Made by a program: the position numbers and the translations under genes. From assembly GCF_014384995.1 (NCBI RefSeq), contig NZ_JACRSY010000006.1:1-64000 (forward strand): a stretch of 64,000 nucleotides of DNA, in the 5' to 3' direction. Position 1 is the stretch's first letter, and each line of letters opens with the position of its first letter. This document shows, in pieces, positions 35,076 to 43,712 of this stretch. The DNA is from Zhenhengia yiwuensis (GTDB lineage: Bacteria > Bacillota > Clostridia > Lachnospirales > Cellulosilyticaceae). The notes beneath the pieces were generated by a model, which saw only the letters and a list, made by a program, of their open reading frames with translations, was not told the DNA's origin and did no database searches.

Positions 35076-36023
35076 GTGGATAAACAAAATAAAGTAAAAA
35101 GGTTCAAAGTAAGTCGAGATGATATAGAACTAACTCTTTTAGCATTACCTACTACTATTTGGTATCTTGTATTTAGCTTTTTCCCTATGATAGGTATCTT
35201 AATTGCGTTTAAAGATTTTAGAATGATGCCAGGCAAAGGGTTTATTGCAAGTTTAATTAGTAGTGAGTGGGTAGGATTAACTAACTTTGAGTTCCTTTTT
35301 AAAACACCAGATGCACTTATTATTCTTAGAAACACAGTATGTTATAATGTTATCTTTATTATTTTAGGTACAGTAATACCGGTAGCATTAGCTATTGCAA
35401 TTAATCAGCTTTATAGTAAAAAGCTAGCTAAAACTTGTCAAACAGCTATGTTCTTACCACATTTCTTATCATGGGTTGTTGTAAGTTATTTCTTATTTGC
35501 ATTCCTAAGCTATGATAAAGGAATTATTAATCAACTTTTAAGTTCTATGGGTCAATCTTCCGTGCAATGGTATATGGATCCTAAATATTGGCCTTATATA
35601 ATTGTTTTTATGCATATATGGAAATCCGTAGGTTATGGAATGGTTGTTTACTTAGCAGCTATAACGGGAATTGATCAAACTTATTATGAAGCAGCTATTA
35701 TAGACGGTGCTACAAAGTGGCAGCAAATTAGATACATTACTATACCTCTTATAAAACCTATTATTATTATTATGTTTATTATGGCAGTAGGAGGCATTTT
35801 CAGATCTGATTTTGGGCTGTTCTATCAATTACCTCGTAATGCAGGGGCATTATTTAATGCTACAGCAACAATTGATACATATGTTTATAGAGCTATTGAA
35901 GGAACAGGTAGTATGGCTATGAGTTCTGCGGCAGCATTTTTCCAATCAGTTATTGGATTTATCACAATCGTAACAGCAAATACCATTGTTAAGAAAATTG
36001 ACGGTGAGAATGGATTGTTCTAG
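35076..36023 (+). CDS. Carbohydrate ABC transporter permease (LplB/MalF-like)
   Basis: A 315-aa inner-membrane permease with six main hydrophobic segments. The EAA loop, which contacts an ATPase, is YYEAAIIDGATKWQQIRYITIPLIKP near residues 206-231. The N-terminal FSFFPMIGILIAFKDFRMMPG is characteristic of the LplB/YteP subgroup for complex oligosaccharides. Start is GTG at 35076, after CTAGGGGGGATAGT. No ATP-binding subunit is encoded in the window, as is usual when a shared MsmK-type ATPase serves many importers. First gene of the transport operon; the next starts 11 bp downstream. Confidence 0.92.
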   Translation: MDKQNKVKRFKVSRDDIELTLLALPTTIWYLVFSFFPMIGILIAFKDFRMMPGKGFIASLISSEWVGLTNFEFLFKTPDALIILRNTVCYNVIFIILGTVIPVALAIAINQLYSKKLAKTCQTAMFLPHFLSWVVVSYFLFAFLSYDKGIINQLLSSMGQSSVQWYMDPKYWPYIIVFMHIWKSVGYGMVVYLAAITGIDQTYYEAAIIDGATKWQQIRYITIPLIKPIIIIMFIMAVGGIFRSDFGLFYQLPRNAGALFNATATIDTYVYRAIEGTGSMAMSSAAAFFQSVIGFITIVTANTIVKKIDGENGLF

Positions 36024-36034
36024 GAGGGAAGAAG

Positions 36035-36967
36035 ATGAGTAGATATGAAAAGCAAGCATTAGAAGGTGTTGAACGGTTTAATCGTGTTTCTAAAACGACC
36101 AATATAGGTTTATCAGCATTATTTATTTTCTTTGCTATCATATGCCTAATGCCAGTTATCTTGGTATTTATGATTTCTATTAGTTCAGAACAATCTATTG
36201 CAACATATGGTTATAGATTTTGGCCTAAAGAATTCTCATTAGAAGCGTATAGATTTTTATGGGAATCTAAAGAAAGTATTATGGGATCCTTTATTGTTTC
36301 GATTGTTGTAACAGTGTTAGGAACTATTGTAGGGCTCTTACTGAATACGAGTATTGCCTATTCTTTATCTAGAAGAAATTTTAAATTTAGAGGATTCTTT
36401 ACATGGGTTATCTTTATTCCGATGCTATTTGGTGGAGGTATGATTTCCTTTTACATTACAGTAGCTACAGTATTAAAACTTAAAGATACGTTATGGGCAT
36501 TAATTTTACCGATGGCTGTATCCTCATTCTATATCGTTATGTTACGTACTTTTTTCCAAACGACAGTTCCAGATTCACTTATTGAATCTGCAAAGATTGA
36601 TGGGGCAAGTCAGTTTAAGATATTTACTACAATTGTATTACCTATATCTTTACCAGCTATTGCAACAGTAGGATTATTCTTGACATTTGCATATTGGAAT
36701 GACTGGTATAATGCCTTATTATTCATTGATAATAATAAGCTCGTGCCACTCCAGGCTATGCTTAATCGTATTCAAAATGATATCGCATTTATTAATGACA
36801 ATTTAAGTACATTAGGAGCATCGGCTGCAGAACTTATTGCCAAGCTACCTTCAGAAAGTGTGCGTATGGCAATTGTTGTAATTGTTGTTCTACCTATTGC
36901 ATGTTCCTATCCATTTTTCCAAAAGTATTTTATTTCAGGGCTTACAATTGGTGCAGTTAAGGAATAA
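36035..36967 (+). CDS. Carbohydrate ABC transporter permease (YtcP/MalG-like)
   Basis: A 310-aa second permease with six membrane segments. The EAA loop is LIESAKIDGASQFKIFTTIVLPISLPAIATVGLF (near 183-215), and a YWNDWYNALLFIDNNKLVPLQ block follows that is diagnostic of the YtcP subgroup. It partners the 35076 permease and the lipoprotein encoded next. The ATG follows TAGGAGGGAAGA. The substrate-binding protein comes after the permeases rather than before them, the less usual order. Confidence 0.92.
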   Translation: MSRYEKQALEGVERFNRVSKTTNIGLSALFIFFAIICLMPVILVFMISISSEQSIATYGYRFWPKEFSLEAYRFLWESKESIMGSFIVSIVVTVLGTIVGLLLNTSIAYSLSRRNFKFRGFFTWVIFIPMLFGGGMISFYITVATVLKLKDTLWALILPMAVSSFYIVMLRTFFQTTVPDSLIESAKIDGASQFKIFTTIVLPISLPAIATVGLFLTFAYWNDWYNALLFIDNNKLVPLQAMLNRIQNDIAFINDNLSTLGASAAELIAKLPSESVRMAIVVIVVLPIACSYPFFQKYFISGLTIGAVKE

Positions 36968-37025
36968 GAGCTTATTAAGTTCTCAAGAATTTAATAATAA
37001 ACACTTAATTAGAGGGGGAATTATA

Positions 37026-38507
37026 ATGAATAAGAAGATGAAAATGACAGCATTATTACTCGTAGGTTTAATGTCACTATCTACAATGGTAGGGTGTAGT
37101 ACAGATAAAGCGGCGCAAGAAGGAGAAAGTACAGCTAATGGAAAACAAGAATCAACATCTGATGCTACTAACTCAGATGAGCCAGTAAATTTAGTTTGGT
37201 GGACTATTGGTAATGAACCTAAAGACTATCAAATGGTTAGTGATGCTATAAATGAGTATACAAAAGAAAAGCTTAATGTAACAGTTACTTTTAAGTATGC
37301 TAGCTGGGGAGATTATGGCAAAAAATTATCTAACATTGTTCAAAGTGGTGAAGCATATGATATTGCTTTTGGATCTTCAATTTCTGGTTATGCAGATTTA
37401 GCTAATAAGGGTTATTTTGCAGATTTAAAAGATCTTATTCCTACAGTAACACCAGATTTAAATGCATTTATTCCTGAAGAACTCTGGAGAGGGGTAACAA
37501 CCAATGGACAAATTTTTGGGGTTCCAGCATTTAAAGATTCTGCACAAGCTCAATATTGGGTATGGGATAAAGAATTAGTTGAAAAATTAGGAATAGATGT
37601 TTCTCAAATTCATACTTTACAAGAATTAGAACCAGCACTTAGAAAAATCAAAGAAAATGATCCGACTCAATATCCATTAATTTTAGCAGGCAGTGAGGGT
37701 ATTAATGGATTTATGCCAGCAATCTGTAATTTTGATACTTTAGCAACAGGAGTTGCGGTGAAATATGATGATGCATCTGCAACAGTAGTAGTACCATGGG
37801 AAGATCCAGATTTAATGGAAAACTTAAAAATTATTCATAAATGGTTTAATGAAGGGTTAATTAATCCAGATGCTGCTACATTAACTGAGGCGCCTAAATA
37901 CAGAGCGGTATATGCAGCACAAGGATTCCCACATGCATGGGAAAATGCTACTGATTATCCAAGAGCAGATAACCATTTCTTTGGACCAGCTTACTCTACA
38001 GGAACTATTCAAGGCTCTTTCTTAGCTATTTCAGCAGCTTCACAACATGTTGAAGAATCACTTAAATTAATTGAACTTGTTAATACAGATTCTTATTTAA
38101 GAAACTTACTTGCTTATGGTATTGAAGGCGAGCATTACAATAAAGTAGGTGATAACAGTATTGAAAAAATAAGTGATAGATATGATGTACCAGCTTATAC
38201 ACAAGGCACATTCTTTAATATGTATACTGTCGCACCAGCACCAGAAACAATGTGGACTGACCTTCAAAAACAACAAGAAGAAGCATTTGCTTCACCAGCT
38301 TTAGGCTTTGTAGCTAATACACAACCTGTACAAAATCAAATTGCTGCATGTTCTAATATTATTGATAAATATCAACCATCACTTATGACAGGATCTATGA
38401 ATCCAGAAGAAGTTATTCCTAAGATGATGGGAGAACTCGAAAAAGCTGGTATCCGTGATATTGTTAATGAAATTCAAGCACAACTTGATGCTTATTTAGG
38501 AAAATAA
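37026..38507 (+). CDS. Sugar ABC transporter substrate-binding lipoprotein
   Basis: A 493-aa extracellular solute-binding protein. The N-terminal signal runs MNKKMKMTALLLVGLMSLST, with lipobox MVGC and the lipidated Cys at about residue 24. A Ser/Thr/Glu-rich linker and then a family-1-type binding domain follow (NLVWWTIGNEPKDYQ, YDIAFGSSISGYADLANKGYF). The open frame extends upstream to 36882 inside the permease gene. I chose the ATG at 37026, preceded by AGAGGGGGAATTATA and followed by a proper signal peptide. Family relatives bind complex oligosaccharides; cluster context suggests sulfated or mannose-containing glycans. Confidence 0.92.
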   Translation: MNKKMKMTALLLVGLMSLSTMVGCSTDKAAQEGESTANGKQESTSDATNSDEPVNLVWWTIGNEPKDYQMVSDAINEYTKEKLNVTVTFKYASWGDYGKKLSNIVQSGEAYDIAFGSSISGYADLANKGYFADLKDLIPTVTPDLNAFIPEELWRGVTTNGQIFGVPAFKDSAQAQYWVWDKELVEKLGIDVSQIHTLQELEPALRKIKENDPTQYPLILAGSEGINGFMPAICNFDTLATGVAVKYDDASATVVVPWEDPDLMENLKIIHKWFNEGLINPDAATLTEAPKYRAVYAAQGFPHAWENATDYPRADNHFFGPAYSTGTIQGSFLAISAASQHVEESLKLIELVNTDSYLRNLLAYGIEGEHYNKVGDNSIEKISDRYDVPAYTQGTFFNMYTVAPAPETMWTDLQKQQEEAFASPALGFVANTQPVQNQIAACSNIIDKYQPSLMTGSMNPEEVIPKMMGELEKAGIRDIVNEIQAQLDAYLGK

Positions 38508-38516
38508 TAATTAATA

Positions 38517-38552
38517 AAAGGAGTAGAAGGGCGATCTTCTGCTCCTTTTATT
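38517..38552 (+). terminator. Terminator after the ABC transporter operon
   Basis: A 14-bp stem AAAAGGAGTAGAAG / CTTCTGCTCCTTTT (one G:U) with a GGCGAT loop and an AT-rich tail. Confidence 0.88.
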
Positions 38553-38660
38553 ATCATTGAATTATAGAATTTTATACTATACTAAAAAGTTTAAAAGTTT
38601 TAGAATGATATATAGATAGGGGGAATTCAATAAATCCCACGAAACAATAAGGAGAGAGGT

Positions 38661-39434
38661 ATGACAATGAATAAACTAAAAGTAGTAACTTATAACATGC
38701 GTTATGATTGTAAAGAGGATGGAAAAAATAACTTTGAATATCGTAAACCTTACATAATTAGAAAAATTAAAGAGAAATCACCTGATATTATAGGCTTTCA
38801 AGAAATGTTACCTCATATGAAAGTATGGTTTGAAGAAAGCTTCCCAGAATATAATCTTGTAGGATGTGGAAGAGCGAAAGATTATACAGATGAGCATAAT
38901 GCGATTGCTTATAGAAAAGATACTTTTGAGTTATTTGGACTAGAGACATTTTGGCTTTCTCCTACACCTTACTTACCAGGTAGTAGATTTGAGGAGCAAA
39001 GTATCTGTCCTAGAGTATGTACAGTAGCATTATTAAAACATAAGAATGGGATTAAACCAATACGTGTTTATAATACACATCTAGATCATGAAGGAGAGCA
39101 AGCAAGACTTCTTGGTATAGGCCTTGTGTTAGAGAGAATAAAACAAGATTATGAATGTTTCCCATTACCAAGCTTATTAATGGGTGATTTTAATGCAAGT
39201 CCTGACTGCAAGGAAATCCAAGTTATAGAGGAAGATGGCATACTTGAAGATACGACAAAAGGGATAGAATATACTTTCCATAATTTTGGGAAACCACAGG
39301 ATTTCATTAAAATTGATTATATCTATAAAAGTAAAGAGTTTATATGTGATCAAATAGGAGTATGGGATGATGTAGAAGAAGGCATTTATCTATCAGATCA
39401 TTATCCTGTAGAAGCACATTTAGTATTAGAATAG
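38661..39434 (+). CDS. Endonuclease/exonuclease/phosphatase-fold hydrolase
   Basis: A 257-aa EEP-superfamily metal-dependent hydrolase. Hallmarks are VVTYNMRYD (residues ~6-14), PDIIGFQEMLPHMK (catalytic Glu), YNTHLDHEGEQAR, LLMGDFNASPDC, IDYIY and the terminal SDHYPVEAHL (catalytic Asp/His pair). The relatives cleave phosphodiesters or phosphomonoesters of nucleic acids, inositides or sphingomyelin. This small bacterial form in a glycan locus may act on phosphorylated glycans, which is inference. No signal peptide. Start is ATG 38661 after AAGGAGAGAGGT; an in-frame ATG six bases later is an alternative. It has its own terminators on both sides. Confidence 0.86.
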   Translation: MTMNKLKVVTYNMRYDCKEDGKNNFEYRKPYIIRKIKEKSPDIIGFQEMLPHMKVWFEESFPEYNLVGCGRAKDYTDEHNAIAYRKDTFELFGLETFWLSPTPYLPGSRFEEQSICPRVCTVALLKHKNGIKPIRVYNTHLDHEGEQARLLGIGLVLERIKQDYECFPLPSLLMGDFNASPDCKEIQVIEEDGILEDTTKGIEYTFHNFGKPQDFIKIDYIYKSKEFICDQIGVWDDVEEGIYLSDHYPVEAHLVLE

Positions 39435-39435
39435 A

Positions 39436-39474
39436 CCAAAAGGGCTGCCTTATTATGAGGCAGCTTTTTTTACG
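39436..39474 (+). terminator. Terminator after the EEP gene
   Basis: The stem GCTGCCT / AGGCAGC (extended by A:T pairs) has a TATTATG loop and a TTTTTTTA tail. The remaining 39475-39745 is AT-rich with no gene; it carries TGTAAAAT copies at 39514, 39523 and 39686. Confidence 0.85.
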
Positions 39475-39745
39475 AAATCTCCAAGTTTATATAAAAAGAG
39501 CAAACCAAAGAACTGTAAAATATGTAAAATTTAAGACTTCAAAATCCATATGAATTTCAAATAAAAAATTAAGCCAATAATATATAAAATACACAAAATT
39601 AAAAACTTCTTTGTTGAAATATTAGAAAATTAACTGAAAACAAGTTATAATAAAATATATAAAACGTAAAAGAATTTGATAAAAATGTAAAATAAGAAAA
39701 CTTATTTTGAGGATAATTGGTAAATTCGTGAAGGGGGGAAGTGAA

Positions 39746-40807
39746 ATGAAAAGAGTAGGTATAAATGATATTGCGACCTATTTAGATATCTCACGTAATA
39801 CGGTTTCTAAAGTAATGAATGACAGAGGAAGGGTTTCTGATAATATAAGAACTAAAGTAATAGAAACAGCCATTGAGCTAGGGTATACAAAGTTACCAGA
39901 GCATTTATTAAAAGAGCATAAAATGAGTCAGGAGCATCAAGAAGTAGAAGTAAGTAAAGCTAAAAATATTCTTGTTCTCGCTATTGCACCAGACTTTTCA
40001 ACCTTTTGGGGAAACATTATTAATGGGATTACGAATGAATTAACAGATAAAGGATTTACTTGTTTATATAATTTCTTGAATTTTGATCAGGAAAGGGTAT
40101 TTGAGGTTCCTAGTATCATTAAAGAAGTAGATATTGCAGGGATTATTGTCATGAATCTCTATAATAAAGAAGCCATGGAGAAGTTAGCAACAACAGGTAT
40201 TCCTGTTGTCTATTTTGATATACCCCTAGGGGTTGATATAATAGAAATGAATACAGATGTGGTTGTATTAGAAGGTAGAAAGAGCATTTATAAGATAACT
40301 CGCCATCTCATCGAACAAGGAGATGAGATACTTGGTTTTATAGGAGATACAAGCTATTGTAAAAGTATTAAAGAAAGATGGTTAGGCTTTGTAAATGCAC
40401 ATGAGCATGCAGGATTAAAGCTACATAATGAATACTGTTTTACGAGCCATAGGCAAGGACATTTCTACTTTGAAAAAGAAACAGAAGGGGCAATAGAAAG
40501 CCTCGTACATGATATTAATTTGCTACCTGATGCCTTTGTATGTGCCAATGATGTTATAGCCCAAAAGGTTATAAAAAAGCTAGCTAATTATGGTGTAAGG
40601 GTACCAGAAGATATACGTATCTCTGGATTTGATGATATTTTTAGAGGGGATGAAGAAAGCCAATTAACTTCTGTTTATATTGATATTCATCAAGTAGGCA
40701 GACGCTTAGCAGAGCAAGTTGTATGGCGCATTAATAACCCAGATAGAGAGCATGAAGTGGTTAAAATTTGTGGTAAGATACAGTATAGACAATCTACCAA
40801 TAGATAA
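39746..40807 (+). CDS. LacI-family transcriptional regulator
   Basis: A 353-aa repressor-type regulator. The LacI helix-turn-helix is at residues 1-55 (VGINDIATYLDISRNTVSKVMNDRGRVSDNIRTKVIETAIELGY). A periplasmic-binding-protein-like effector domain follows, with FICANDVIAQK-type FVCANDVIAQKVIKKLANYGVRVPEDIRISGFDDI near residues 265-300. The frame is open from 39707. I placed the start at ATG 39746, after GAAGGGGGGAAGTGAA. The first sulfatase begins 10 bp after its stop, so the regulator leads the sulfatase operon. It probably responds to an imported oligosaccharide. Confidence 0.9.
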   Translation: MKRVGINDIATYLDISRNTVSKVMNDRGRVSDNIRTKVIETAIELGYTKLPEHLLKEHKMSQEHQEVEVSKAKNILVLAIAPDFSTFWGNIINGITNELTDKGFTCLYNFLNFDQERVFEVPSIIKEVDIAGIIVMNLYNKEAMEKLATTGIPVVYFDIPLGVDIIEMNTDVVVLEGRKSIYKITRHLIEQGDEILGFIGDTSYCKSIKERWLGFVNAHEHAGLKLHNEYCFTSHRQGHFYFEKETEGAIESLVHDINLLPDAFVCANDVIAQKVIKKLANYGVRVPEDIRISGFDDIFRGDEESQLTSVYIDIHQVGRRLAEQVVWRINNPDREHEVVKICGKIQYRQSTNR

Positions 40808-40817
40808 AGGAGATTTT

Positions 40818-42239
40818 ATGAAACAGCCAAATATATTGCTTATTTTATGCGACCAGTTTAGATGGGATTGCTTAAGTATTATGGGGCATCCTACTGTCGA
40901 TACACCTAACTTAGATAGTTTAGCTAAACAAGGGGCTTTATTTACCAATGCGTATTCACCAGCTCCAAGCTGTGTGCCAGCTAGAGCGAGTTTATTTACA
41001 GGCAAGAGTCCTAACCTAACAGGCTTTTTAGGGTATACAGATGGCGTAAACTGGGAGTATGAAAATATGCTACCAGAAGTTCTTCGAAACAATGGCTATC
41101 AAACACATTGTGTAGGAAAAACGCATTTCTTCCCTCAACGTAAACATGGTGGGTTTGAGGGCTTAGAATCCTATGAAGCCTGGCAGAAGTTTGACCCGTA
41201 CTATGTGAATGACTACCATGAATGGTTAAAGGAAAAGTCTAATGGCTTAATGAGTGAATTAGATCATGGTTTAGATGATAACAGCTGGCATGCTAGACCA
41301 AGCACGCTGCCAGAAGAGTTACATAATAACACATGGGTTGTGACAAAAGGACTTGAGTTCCTTAGAAGAAGGGATCATACAAGACCTTACTTCCTAAACT
41401 TATCTTTTCATAGACCACATCCACCAATAGACCCACCTCGTTATTACTGGGATGAGTATATGCAAAAAGACTTAGAGGAAATTCCTGTAGGGGAGTGGGC
41501 TAAGAAGCATGATAAGCAAGTTTATGACCTTAATGTGTGGGAAGGTAGACTTTCAGAAGAAAGAATAAGAAAAATGCGATTAGGCTATTACGCACAGATT
41601 GCCCATATTGACACACAAATTGGTAGACTTATAAGAGAACTTAGGCATATAGGCGAAATGCCAGATATGATTCTCTTTACGTCTGATCATGGAGAAATGT
41701 TAGGGGACCATCACCTTTTTAGAAAAACTTATGCCTATGAAGGGAGTGCGGCTGTACCATTTATTATTTGGCAAAAGAATAAGGCAGGTGGCACAAAAGA
41801 GGAAACACCTGTTGTGCTTCAGGATATTTACAGTACCATCTTAGCTTATGCCGGTATTGATAAGCCAAAGGATGTAGAGGGTGTCAATCTAATGCCACTT
41901 ATTAATGATAAGCAAAGCTTAGAGAGAAAATGGATTCATGGTGAGCATTCCAGTTGCTATAGTCAAGAAGAAGCTATGCAGTTTATGACAGATGGCAAAT
42001 TTAAATATATATGGTTCACACATACAGGTAAGGAGCAGCTCTTTAATTTAGAAGAAGATCCTTATGAATGTTATGATTTAGCCCAAGATGAGGTTTATAA
42101 ACCAGAAATAGAAAAATGGCGTAAACGTATGGTAAATTACTTGGCAACAAGGCCAGAAGATGGCTTATCAGATGGGATAGAGTTAAAAACTGGCTTACTA
42201 CCAGTTTATAGGAAGAAGGGAAATACAAATGGCAGATAA
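40818..42239 (+). CDS. Sulfatase 1 (Cys-type, cytoplasmic)
   Basis: A 473-aa alkaline-phosphatase-superfamily sulfatase releasing sulfate from a sulfated sugar. The Cys to be converted to formylglycine is Cys52 in SCVPARASLFTG. Metal ligands come from LLILCDQFRWD at the N-terminus and ILFTSDHGEMLGDH. A PHPPIDPPRYYWDEY loop characterises its subfamily. There is no signal peptide. The open frame extends to 40719; ATG 40818 follows ATAAAGGAGATTTT and starts at the conserved KQPNILLI. Its 3' end overlaps the next sulfatase gene by 11 bp, implying translational coupling. Confidence 0.93.
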   Translation: MKQPNILLILCDQFRWDCLSIMGHPTVDTPNLDSLAKQGALFTNAYSPAPSCVPARASLFTGKSPNLTGFLGYTDGVNWEYENMLPEVLRNNGYQTHCVGKTHFFPQRKHGGFEGLESYEAWQKFDPYYVNDYHEWLKEKSNGLMSELDHGLDDNSWHARPSTLPEELHNNTWVVTKGLEFLRRRDHTRPYFLNLSFHRPHPPIDPPRYYWDEYMQKDLEEIPVGEWAKKHDKQVYDLNVWEGRLSEERIRKMRLGYYAQIAHIDTQIGRLIRELRHIGEMPDMILFTSDHGEMLGDHHLFRKTYAYEGSAAVPFIIWQKNKAGGTKEETPVVLQDIYSTILAYAGIDKPKDVEGVNLMPLINDKQSLERKWIHGEHSSCYSQEEAMQFMTDGKFKYIWFTHTGKEQLFNLEEDPYECYDLAQDEVYKPEIEKWRKRMVNYLATRPEDGLSDGIELKTGLLPVYRKKGNTNGR

Positions 42240-43683
42240 GAAGTACAATATTATTTTAATTACAACAGACCAGCAACGTTATGATACCATCGGAGATTTA
42301 GCACCAGACTATATGCGTATGCCACATACTCAATATCTGATTAATCAAGGGATTAGTTATACCAATGCGTACTCACAATGTCCACTTTGTGTACCAGCTA
42401 GAATTTCCATTATGAATGGGAAATTCCCACATACTACAGGCGCTACTACAAACTGTGAGACAACAGATGTGATGGGTACAAGAGATACGCTTCCAGACTT
42501 AATGAGACAAGCTGGCTACCAAACTATTGCTATTGGTAAAATGCACTTTGGGCCACAACGTGCTAAACATGGTTTTGATGAGATGATTATTCCGGATGAC
42601 TACTTTAGAGAGATGCAACGTTCAGGAAGTATGATTCAACCTATGCGTCATGGTATGGGACAAAATGAAATTTATCCAGCCTTATCTACAGTGCCTGAAG
42701 CTATGACTATGACTTCTTGGATTTCAGAAAAATGCGTAGAGTACATAAGAGATAGACGTGATCCATCACAGCCATTTTTCATGTGGTGCTCATATTCCAA
42801 GCCACATCCACCTTTTGATCCACCAGAGCCATACTACTCAATGTATCGTAATGAAGATATAGCAGAACCTGTATTTGGAGACTGGTCAGATGATGAGCAT
42901 GCACCACTTGCCTTTAAACGCCTTAGACAAATGTGGGGATATGATAAAATTAGTCCTAAAATCATGAAGGAAGCAAAAGCAGCCTACTACGGGCTACTTA
43001 CTCAGATTGACTACAACATGGGACGTATTTTCTCAGCACTTCAAGACTTTGATATGCTAAAAGATACTCTTATTCTCTTTACATCAGACCATGGTGAATA
43101 TTTAGGGGACCATCATACAGCGGCTAAATTCTTCTTACATCAGCCTTCTACACATGTACCATTTATCTTACGCCTACCGCCAACTTTAAATGATACATTA
43201 GGTGGAACAAAGGTAGATATTCCTGTAACTCATGCAGATATCTTACCTACACTGGTAAAGCTTGCAGGTGGAGAGGTACCAAAAGATGTAGATGGGCAAG
43301 ACTTACTTGCAGTGCTTGAGAAAAAACAAGAGCCAAGAAAATATGTAGAGATGGTATCCGAGATGGGCATGCTCGAATCCATTGGGCTAACGGATGGTAA
43401 GATGAAGTACATCTGGTATATGGAAGATCAGTGTGAACAACTTTTTGACCTTGAAAAAGACCCTATGGAACTTAAAAATATAGTCCATGACCCAGCGTAT
43501 GCGGCTATTAAAGAAGAACTTAAACAGGATCTTATAAACAGTGAGTATAGTAAAAAGCTAGGCCACTCAAAAGATGGTAAACTTGCGACTATACCACCGC
43601 TTAATGATGGGGAAAGACACAGAAGGGCTCATCCATGGCCAGGTTACCATACTGAATACTGCAACATTGACGTAAAACATTAA
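42229..43683 (+). CDS. Sulfatase 2 (Cys-type, cytoplasmic)
   Basis: A 484-aa sulfatase closely related in layout to sulfatase 1. Modifiable Cys54 lies in LCVPARISIMNG. The metal sites are IILITTDQQRYD and LILFTSDHGEYLGDH. The PHPPFDPPEPYYSMY loop parallels that of sulfatase 1, suggesting a related substrate position. No signal peptide. The start overlaps the end of sulfatase 1, with AAGAAGGGAAATACAA as ribosome-binding site. The GKMHFGPQR motif near residue 103 contributes the usual Lys/His of the active site. Confidence 0.93.
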   Translation: MADKKYNIILITTDQQRYDTIGDLAPDYMRMPHTQYLINQGISYTNAYSQCPLCVPARISIMNGKFPHTTGATTNCETTDVMGTRDTLPDLMRQAGYQTIAIGKMHFGPQRAKHGFDEMIIPDDYFREMQRSGSMIQPMRHGMGQNEIYPALSTVPEAMTMTSWISEKCVEYIRDRRDPSQPFFMWCSYSKPHPPFDPPEPYYSMYRNEDIAEPVFGDWSDDEHAPLAFKRLRQMWGYDKISPKIMKEAKAAYYGLLTQIDYNMGRIFSALQDFDMLKDTLILFTSDHGEYLGDHHTAAKFFLHQPSTHVPFILRLPPTLNDTLGGTKVDIPVTHADILPTLVKLAGGEVPKDVDGQDLLAVLEKKQEPRKYVEMVSEMGMLESIGLTDGKMKYIWYMEDQCEQLFDLEKDPMELKNIVHDPAYAAIKEELKQDLINSEYSKKLGHSKDGKLATIPPLNDGERHRRAHPWPGYHTEYCNIDVKH

Positions 43684-43712
43684 GAGGATAGAGAGAAAGA
43701 GAGGTATACCCT

